Source: Sphaeroforma sirkka | Lineage: Eukaryota; Opisthokonta; Ichthyosporea; Ichthyophonida | Length of the DNA: 64,000 nucleotides | NCBI GenBank assembly: GCA_001586965.3 | Contig: LUCW03000238.1 | Coordinates: forward strand, 25,001-89,000 | Direction of reading: 5' to 3' | Shown here: one piece after another, positions 55,748-64,000 of the stretch | Numbering within the stretch: the stretch's first letter is position 1 | Layout: every line of letters begins with the position of its first letter | Program-made: the position numbers and the translations under genes | The notes under the pieces: generated by a model | Databases searched by the model: none | What the model saw: only the letters and a program-made list of their open reading frames with translations | What the model was told of the DNA's origin: nothing

Positions 55748-58700
55748 TAGCTCCCAGTAGCTTTTAGGACTACGGACGTACGTAAAGGTACGATCTAGTT
55801 CGTAGAGCGAAAACCAAAGTAAAACGGTGTCGGTCATGGCTTATCGAGTAAGTATGTGCCTATATGTACGAGTTCAAGACTCATGTTGTACTCTATGTCG
55901 TTTAGTATTTGGTCCAGTAACCATTTCCGATGTAGGCGCCTTACGTTTATTATTTGGTAAGGTAATAGCCAAAGGCTGTTCTTCATTAGTAGGTAAGTTT
56001 GAACAATTCTCTGCACTGTTGGTAAGCAGATCAGAAAGTTTAGTCACGTAGGAAGTAGGTGGCAAATAGGGAATTTCAGATCCGTCAGGGTTTGTAGTCA
56101 CCTGAGGAAACCCTTTTCGTTTATCTCGTGTGTTCTTATGTAAACGCTTATACCATTTCTTATTAAAGATACGAAGAAAGTCGCGAGATTCACGAAATGC
56201 ATCGGAGGTTAGCCAAGCTACTGTCCCATCCATGAAACGGGTCTTGTAGTAAGTGTAACCGTCTTCGGATGTTTTGTCAATTATATCTTTGACTTGTAAC
56301 TCCATAACTGGTACATCAGAATCAAATGAGCGAGCGAATGAGAGTTCGGAGGTAGGGATACGGTGAGTGCCTAGATTAGTTGCGCTAGTACCATCAATGT
56401 TATTCACTTCGTAAGTATCACTCTTCTCATCATGGTAGGAAATAACAAAAAGTTCTATCGTCTTAGAAGAGAGTTCGGTAACGTTGGCGTTTCGATTTAT
56501 AATGTTAACGTAATCGCCGACTTTGAACTGAACAATGTTCTTAGTGTTATTCCATCGGTCATACGCTTTAAGTAGGACACGATTCTTGTGCTCGAGTAAA
56601 CAGGGATAAACAACGTTCTGCATATGCTCAATCTTTTGTAGCCACGGGGTAACGTGTTTCTCGGGCGCAGTTTTATCAAACGTTGCTTGTAATTCACTAT
56701 AGCGGCCAAAGAAATAGTGAAACGGAGTGTTCCAGTTTGAGGATTCATGCAGTTATTCATTTGAGTCTGAACCCATTTCAAATGATAAGGCCACATATCC
56801 TCAACGTCGTCTAGTGCGGTACGCAAGAGTTTCTTAAGTTCTCTATGACGTGTCTCATTTGCACCCTGCGTTTGAGGTTTGTAAGGAACACCACGCCTAT
56901 GGGTCATACCTGATACGAGTATAAGTGCCTCCATTACGTCGGTACAAAACTCACTACCGTTATCAGAACATAGTACTCAGGGGAAACCGAAGTCATTAAA
57001 GACGTGATAGCATAATTCTGCCACTGTTTGTGGAAGTTTGTTCGGTATTGCATAAAGCAAGTTATAGCCCGAAGCCACACATAAGAAATGACAGATATAT
57101 ACATCGCCAGTATGCTTGGATCGCGGGAGTTTAACCAAATCAACTATGACTCGGCGCATCGGTTGGTCTTCTGTCACACTTTTTAGGGGTGCCCAACCGT
57201 ATCACTTGATCTGGTTCTTTTCACAATCTGTACAGCGTCGGTATACTTCACGTATGGTTTCTTTCAGCGCCGGGTGATCAAGCCCTGCACGAATAGCCAT
57301 TTAATAAGTATGCTCATATGCTCGATGCGTTAAATTATGTATAATTTTAACTCTACTTTCGAGCTCCTCTAAGTCAGTCAGATTCTGCGTAACGCTGGCT
57401 GGATGAACCATAGTCCTGCTGGAAAGGGCAACCTCAGTATCAGGAGGGGTAGACTCCTGAGATACATAATTGACAACATTGGATTGTTGAAGTATCTTCT
57501 TCAGTTGTTTCGCAACTCCTGGCTGTTCTTTAAGCAGCGCTTTAAGTAGTTGAGTGCGAGCTTCAGGTTCTCTTAGAGTTTTGAGTCTTTGATCCATGGC
57601 CTTAGCTAGTTCCATATTTTTACGATCTAATGCCGTTCAATCGGCATTACCTCGACTACAATCTTGTTGGGTGCATGTGTTGTACGAGTCTTGAGCTTTT
57701 GTTCAAACTCTTTAGACTCCTCTAGTTTAGCTAAGAATTCGGTTGAAGGTTTCCACTTAGTGGTACCTGTAGGACCGATGCGACAAACAATGGTGTGTTT
57801 CCAAGGTGTCTTCTTAATAGAATAGGATCCCTGATACAAGAACGTGTCGGTTTCACGGTCGACATAAATAGGTTCGGCACCCCATCGTGATTGAGCGAGG
57901 TTAACCCATTTCTTATTTAGCATCCAATCGGTTGCTGATAACTCCTTGACTGTTTTCTGGTAGTCGGGCACAAGTCGAGAGAGCATGTCAGGAAAATAGT
58001 TATGTATTCCTGGTATGTGTGTTATATTAAAAGCGAACTTGGCAATAATGTCATGCCAGCGGCTCACCAACTGTGAGCCAGGGTTCATATCTTTTAAGTA
58101 TGTTAGAGACTTTTGATCACAGGCGACAGTAAAGTAACTTCCATAAAGGTAGTCTTTAAACTGTCTTAGCGCAGTAACTATAGCAAGGAGCTCTTGTTTA
58201 TCGGTAGGGTAATTCCGTTGACTCTTATTATAACTCTTGCTAAAGAATTGTATGTAGCGCGGTTTACCATTTATCGTTTGGTAAAGCACTCCACCTACCG
58301 CTCGATCTGAAGCGTCGGTTGCTACTTGGAATGGGACACCATCCACAGGGTACTGCATGATGGGTGCGTCCATTACTTTACTTTTGACTAGTTTAAATGC
58401 ATCATCACATTCTTTAGTCCAAAGCTTTCCCAAAGGTCCTTTGTGCAGCCGTAGGTGACTGAAAGGCTTTAAGTAATGAGAAAGATGCGGTACCGAATCC
58501 GAGAAGAAGTTAACAAACCCACACACAGAGTTCACATCTCTTCCAGTAATTGGTGTTGATAAATCCAACAGAAACTGTTTCTTGCCAGGATCAATTTCTA
58601 CTTCTGCTGCAGATACTTTGTAGCCAAGTAAGTGTATAGTATCTTTAGCAAAAGAACACTTGTCTTCGTTAATATTAAGTTTAGCATGATTAAGTCGCTT

Positions 58701-60654
58701 TAAGACTTCTTTAACGAGTTTAGCATGTTCATGTGCTGTCTTTGTAAAGATAACTATATCATCTAAATAGACTGATACGTTATACGACAGGTCCGCAAAT
58801 AGTTCCATCATAACTTGTTGCGTTTTGTATAGTTAAGTCCATAATTATATCGGTGAAGTGCGGAATCATATCCTTTGCTTCACCTTCCGGAGGTTTAGGT
58901 ACCTTTAACATATTATCATCTGACTGATCTTTATTCGGGTCTAGCCCATTAGGCAGACCAGTGAGTGTTATACCTAAACTGAGAAGATCAGTCATACCTA
59001 TAATTAAATCGTATTTCTGAGACATGTCAGTAACGATTAGGTGAGTCTTCACTTCTCTTCTATCTGACAACATTATGTGTGCATAGTCAATGGCTTGTTC
59101 GCAAGTAGTAACTTTGCCATTTCCCAAGATTAAATCAGTTGTTTCGTTATGGACAGCCATATCTGTAGCGTAGGCTACTCGGCGTGAGATAGCAGAGACT
59201 TCAGCCCCTGGATCAAATAGTGCCATAACTTTTTCTCCATTTACGAAAACTGTTTGAAAGATACGTTCATCTCCTTTGGTATGGATTTTATTGAACATTT
59301 TCTCATAATCTTGCTCTAGTGCACACATATGGTACTGTCAGTGCTTAACTTGGACGTCCGGTAAGTCCTTACAATCCTCTTTGTGCCAACCGTTAGTACC
59401 CTTGCAAGTAGCACACTCTTTCATATAGTGTCCAAAATCTGGCTTGCCTGGTGCACACTTAAAAGGGTCGTGTCTACCATTCCACTTGCCATTACGTTTT
59501 GTGAGGTTGTAACCACACTTCTTGCAAGGCGCTCTCACCTTCTTTTCACCTTTCGGTTTGGTAGAAGTAGAGCCAGTACCCCCTCCAGTAGTAGTGCGAG
59601 GTTTCTTAGTACTACGCGCAGTGTTAGTCTCTACTGCGTTACGCTTAGTGGGCTGGGTGTAGCTCGTGGTACTAAGTACTCTAGTAGAGGGATTGGTATG
59701 CTTGTGAACTATCTTCTCAAAGACAGACCAAGGCATAGATCGCAAATCACCATAGGCGATGATGTCATCATTGACTTTCTTAAAGAGGTTAGCTCCCAGA
59801 GTCTCCATCATCTGACAAATTAATAAATATTCGCCAGTATAGGTACGACCACTCATCCGAGTATCCATATGTGTTATATGAGCTAGAGCACCTCGAATAG
59901 TGGTATCGTTTGCAAAGAACTTGCGAGACTCTAGAAGTTCACGGTCACGTGCATCTTCAAAAAAGGTGTTAAGTATATTATCACGCAACTTGTGCCAGGG
60001 TAGGGCTTTCCAGTTGGGCTCATGAGCCTTCAAGACAGTTCGCCATTCACCTGGCTCACAGAAATGAATAAAGATATTCATCATCTGCTTATCCTTAAGG
60101 CTGGCAGACTCCTTAAGTTGGTCGAAGGCCTTCAGTGTCTCCACTGTACTCTCATTAGTAGAGAAATCGACCTCAGCCTGCGCGTTACCTAGCTGCTTTG
60201 TAAAGCTTGGTTCTAAGTGTTCACGAGGCTCATGCTCAGTGCTACGGGCTGCTAGTGCCAAGATGGTGTCTATTTCCTTTCTCTTGTTATCGATTAGATA
60301 GCGAATGTTATCCGCTTTCCTATCGTCAAGGTCAGAGTCATTCAATAGACGGTCCTCAAGGACTTGCATACCAGAGCGTAATAGCCTGAGACGAGTATGT
60401 CTGGTTCTCACTTCCTCATCCTCAGGATTAGAGCGGGAACTCTCTAACGAGGTACTGGTGTAGCGATTGCCAAAATCGTGATTACCAGGGTTAGTTGGCA
60501 AATGAGGGTCGATATTACGAGGATGGTAAGCCTCATCGAGTTCCATACGATCATATCCTCTGACAGGGTTAGGTTTGTCAAGAGGATGGTCAATGGTAGC
60601 ATCAGAGCTATAGAGATTAGATTTGGAAATATTTCCTCTCTCACCAGTGGTAGC

Positions 60655-60677
60655 TGGCTTAGTGGTAAACGTACTGA
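60655..60677 (+). other. Left part of the copy 2 tRNA-like block, cut by copy 3
   Basis: A box TGGCTTAGTGG at 60655-60665 followed by TAAACGTACTGA. The LTR of copy 3 begins at the next base, inside what would be the anticodon arm. Confidence 0.7.
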
Positions 60678-61271
60678 TGTAGAAATACGGCCTCCGGTCA
60701 GTCTAAAATATCAAGATCAATTGAGATAATACATTGGTTTTTATTTGTATTTTAAATAATTAGTACAAGCTCTTTTTCCAATATTTCCAAAGTGTTCTAA
60801 ATTCACTTTGATGGCTCCAATAGCCTGAGTATTTGGTATGACTCATCTACTTGGACCTATTTGAGACATTAGTAGATGTAGGATATTATAAACTAAATTT
60901 TATAATCTCCGAACTACTACTTATTGATTTTGGTCCTCCCGCCAATCTCCAAAATCCAATAAGTCTTTTTCTTTTTTTAACTTTTCTTCAGATGGAACTT
61001 TATTTATATCAGCTAATGTATTAACGTGACTTACGTTATTATGTCTATTTACAAATTAGGCAAGTGGTCATGAACATTTAGTACTTCTAGTGAAAATTAT
61101 TCAATAAAGAACAGCTAGAGGTACGCCCTGTGTGATCGAGGATATTTAGGCTCTTAACAAGAGGCAGTCCCGATCATTCTTACACAAGCTACCACTGCTA
61201 AATCCTAACTGACTAAATTGTATTTTAGTTTAATATAGTTTGAAACCTAGTAATTTCCATCGAAGTTTACA
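60678..61271 (+). repeat. Copy 3, 5' LTR (594 bp)
   Basis: Begins TGTAGAAATACGG and ends GAAGTTTACA. Nearly identical to the copy 1 3' LTR. The integration point in copy 2 follows GTACTGA at 60671-60677. Confidence 0.93.
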
Positions 61272-61997
61272 TATTTTTCAGTTATATAGTAGTTACAGTA
61301 GTGTACTGCTTCTAGACTGTCTGACATCAATTTACTATCCAGCAATTACTATGGCTAAGGGTACTTCTAAAGGCAAGGGAGCCGCTAGCTCTAAGCCTGC
61401 TAAGCCTGCCGAGGTTCCTGAGGTCCCTGTGGAAACACCTAGCCTGTCTGGAGTTGAGCCTGCCGAGGATACTGTTGGGGAAGCAAATTCTGAGGTTGGT
61501 ACAGAGGATTATTCTGAGGATGACTCGTCGGATCCTAAAGCCTTGGAAGAAGAGGTATCTACTACCGCGGAAAGGCTCGCCAGCGTCCGTGTATCACCTA
61601 GGAGTGAAGCTCAGGACCCCAGCTTGCCCCCCCTGACCACGTGCCGTCAAATATTGGGGATAAACGTCGAAAGGCTGGAAAATTCGTGGATACGAATGTC
61701 GGGGGCATTATAACTCCACATCTAAAGGACACTCCAGCACAAATCCGGCGTGAAAAGGAAGTATTGGACCTGTCCGAAAATTTCGGTTTCGCCATCGATG
61801 GAGAAGCCATTCCATTCAGCTCAAATCTTGGGGCCGAAGCTGAGGACGCCATAACTCGACAACGAGTGGCTGGATCCTCTCAATCTCAACGCCAATTGAA
61901 CCGCACTGAAGCGCTCTTGAAGGAGCTAGCGGCAGCAGCAGTTGTGGACCCCTCTATCGTGTCCCACTTGGCTGATATTCTTCCTATACCGAAGAAG

Positions 61998-62075
61998 AAA
62001 AAAAATTCGGGCCGGGTTTCGAACCCGAGACCTACTGGTTTACCAGCCAGTATGTTTACCACTAAGCCAGTTACC
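61998..62075 (-). other. tRNA-like sequence antisense to gag of copy 3
   Basis: Minus strand: perfect A box TGGCTTAGTGG (62069-62059), six-pair anticodon-type stem TACTGG/CCAGTA around CTGGTAAA, perfect B box GGTTCGAAACC inside a full T arm (TCGGG TTCGAAA CCCGG, about 62029-62013), and eight T at 62005-61998. A-to-B spacing is that of a tRNA. The acceptor stem does not pair. On the sense strand the same bases encode SNPRPTG and FTTKP of the gag frame. Confidence 0.65.
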
Positions 62076-64000
62076 ACTGGCGAGATAAATAATATTTCAA
62101 AATTTAATCTCTATAGCTCTGATGCTACCATCGACCATCCTCTTGACAAACCTAACCCTGTCAGAGGATATGATCGTATGGAACTCGATGAGGCTTACCA
62201 TCCTCGTAATATCGACCCTCATTTGCCAACTAACCCTGGTAATCACGATTTTGGCAATCGCTACACCAGTACCTCGTTAGAGAGTTCCCGCTCTAATCCT
62301 GAGGATGAGGAAGTGAGAACCAGACATACTCGTCTCAGGCTATTACGCTCTGGTATGCAAGTCCTTGAGGACCGTCTATTGAATGACTCTGACCTTGACG
62401 ATAGGAAAGCGGATAACATTCGCTATCTAATCGATAACAAGAGAAAGGAAATAGACACCATCTTGGCACTAGCAGCCCGTAGCACTGAGCATGAGCCTCG
62501 TGAACACTTAGAACCAAGCTTTATAAAGCAGCTAGGTAACGCGCAGGCTGAGGTCGATTTCTCTACTAATGAGAGTACAGTGGAGACACTGAAGGCCTTC
62601 GACCAACTTAAGGAGTCTGCCAGCCTTAGGGATAAGCAGATGATGAATGCCTTTATTCATTTCTGCGAGCCAGGTGAATGGCGAACTATCTTGAAGGCTC
62701 ATGAGCCCAACTGGAAAGCCCTACCCTGGCACCAGTTGCGTGATAATATACTTAACACCTTTTTTTGAAGATGCACGTGACCGTGAACTTCTAGAGTCTC
62801 GCAAGTTCTTTGCGAACGATACCACTATTCGAGGTGCTCTAGCTCATATGACACATATGAATACTCGGATGGGTGGTCGTACCTATACTGGCGAATACTT
62901 ATTAATTTGTCAGATGATGGAGACTCTGGGAGCTAACCTCTTTAAGAAAGTCAATGATGACATCATCGCCTATGGTGATTTGCGATCTATGCCTTGGTCT
63001 GTCTTTGAGAAGATAGTACACAAGCATACCAATTCCTCTACTAGAGTACTTAGTACCACGAGCTACACCCAGCCCACTAAGCGAAACGCAGTAGAGACTA
63101 ATACTGCGCGTAGTACTAAGAAACCTCGCACTACTACTGGAGGGGGTACTGGCTCTACTTCTACCGAACCGAAAGGTGATAAGAAGGTGAGAGCGCCTTG
63201 CAAGAAGTGTGGTTACAACCTCACAAAACGTAATGGCAAGTGGAATGGTAGACACGACCCTGTTAAGTGTGCACCAGGCAAGCCAGATTTTGGACACTAT
63301 ATGAAAGAGTGTGCTACTTGCAAGGGTACTAACGGTTGGCACAAAGAGGATTGCAAGGACTTACCAGACGTCCAAGTTAAGCACTGACAGTACCATATGT
63401 GCGCACTAGAGCAAGATTATGAGAAAATGTTCAATAAAATCTATACCAAAGGAGATGAACGTATCTTTCAAACAGTTTTCGTAAATGGAGAAAAAAAGTT
63501 ATGGCACTATTTGATCCAGGGGCTGAAGTCTCTGCTATCTCATGCCGAGTAGCCTACGCTACAGATATGGCTGTCCATAACGAAACAACTGATTTAATCT
63601 TGGGAAATGGCAAAGTTACTACTTGCGAACAAGCCATTGACTATGCACACATAATGCTGTCAGATAGAAGAGAAGTGAAGACTCACCTAATCGTTACTGA
63701 CATGTCTCAGAAATACGATTTAATTATAGGTATGACTGATCTTCTCAGTTTAGGTATAACACTCACTGGTCTGCCTAATGGGCTGGACCCGAATAAAGAT
63801 CAGTCAGATGATAATATGTTAAAGATACCTAAACCTCCGGAAGGTGAAGCAAAGGATATGATTCCGCACTTCACCGATATAATTATGGACTTAATTATAC
63901 AAAACAGGAAGATTGCAATAACTGACTGGTGTATGTTTAAGTTCTCTAATGGGTACGTTAGACTTGACTTAACAAACGTCGACTTCTCTAAGTTAAAGTG

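Larger units (their letters stand above)
55163..60677 (-). mobile_element. Ty3/gypsy-like LTR retrotransposon, copy 2 (fossil, interrupted by copy 3)
   Basis: Minus strand: gag-like region from 60677 down to about 59338, protease-like about 59328-58780, RT/RNase H about 58811-57900, integrase about 57615-56500, chromodomain-like end about 56300-55874, 3' LTR 55747-55163. Coding parts are nearly identical to copy 1. Its 5' portion is cut at 60677 by insertion of copy 3 and presumably resumes right of the window. Broken, with about half a dozen breaks. Confidence 0.9.
60678..64000 (+). mobile_element. Ty3/gypsy-like LTR retrotransposon, copy 3 (fossil, runs off window)
   Basis: Plus strand: 5' LTR 60678-61271, short leader with no TGG-type primer-binding site seen, gag-like region about 61350-63387 ending in zinc clusters (APCKKCGYN, HYMKECATCKGTNGWHKEDC), protease-like region from about 63396 and on to the window end. 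Inserted in copy 2 in opposite orientation. Broken in at least a few places; younger than copy 2 by nesting. Confidence 0.92.

Overview
The window is eukaryotic nuclear DNA. Its left third (about 716-22809, + strand) is one long gene cut into at least 28 exons by microsatellite-stuffed GT-AG introns. The spliced product is a phospholipase C-gamma: PH, EF-like region, PLC X box, split PH interrupted by SH2-SH2-SH3, PLC Y box and C2. It also has an unexpected C-terminal extension ending in a C1-type zinc finger. The gene's 5' end lies left of the window; about 1,395 codons are present and every exon-exon phase agrees. SH2-bearing PLC is a holozoan trait. With the very (AT)n-rich introns and the divergent protein, this suggests a unicellular relative of animals (an ichthyosporean such as a Sphaeroforma-like species would fit). 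That placement is inference.

The introns hold (AT)n/(GT)n runs, several different minisatellites and many short TTTAGGG/CCCTAAA-like motifs. In at least five introns a tandem duplication starts at, or spans, the 5' splice site and copies the last exon bases with it, making spare splice donors.

From about 22.8 to 33.7 kb I see no confident gene. There is a ~610-bp tandem repeat, low-complexity and AT-rich DNA, long (AT)n tracts, and one weakly supported minus-strand ORF.

From about 33.7 kb to the end, mobile-element fossils dominate. Three copies of one Ty3/gypsy-like LTR family are present: copy 1 (33724-41038, minus strand), copy 2 (from 55163, minus strand), and copy 3 (from 60678, plus strand). 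Copy 3 is inserted head-to-head into the gag region of copy 2 and runs off the right end. The gag region carries, on the antisense strand, a tRNA-like block with Pol III A and B boxes and a T run, and copy 3 landed inside copy 2's version of that block. An older related element (43.3-46.35 kb), diverged LTR fragments (42.4-43.2 kb), another very decayed retroelement-like stretch (49.4-51.85 kb) and several unnamed dispersed repeats fill the rest. A possible ionotropic-glutamate-receptor-like ligand-binding fragment lies at 41.46-41.75 kb (low confidence).

Functionally the only complete story is the PLC-gamma. It is expected to be recruited by phosphotyrosine through tandem SH2 domains and to hydrolyse PIP2 to IP3 and diacylglycerol. 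Unusually, it carries a C1-type domain, the fold that in other proteins binds diacylglycerol.
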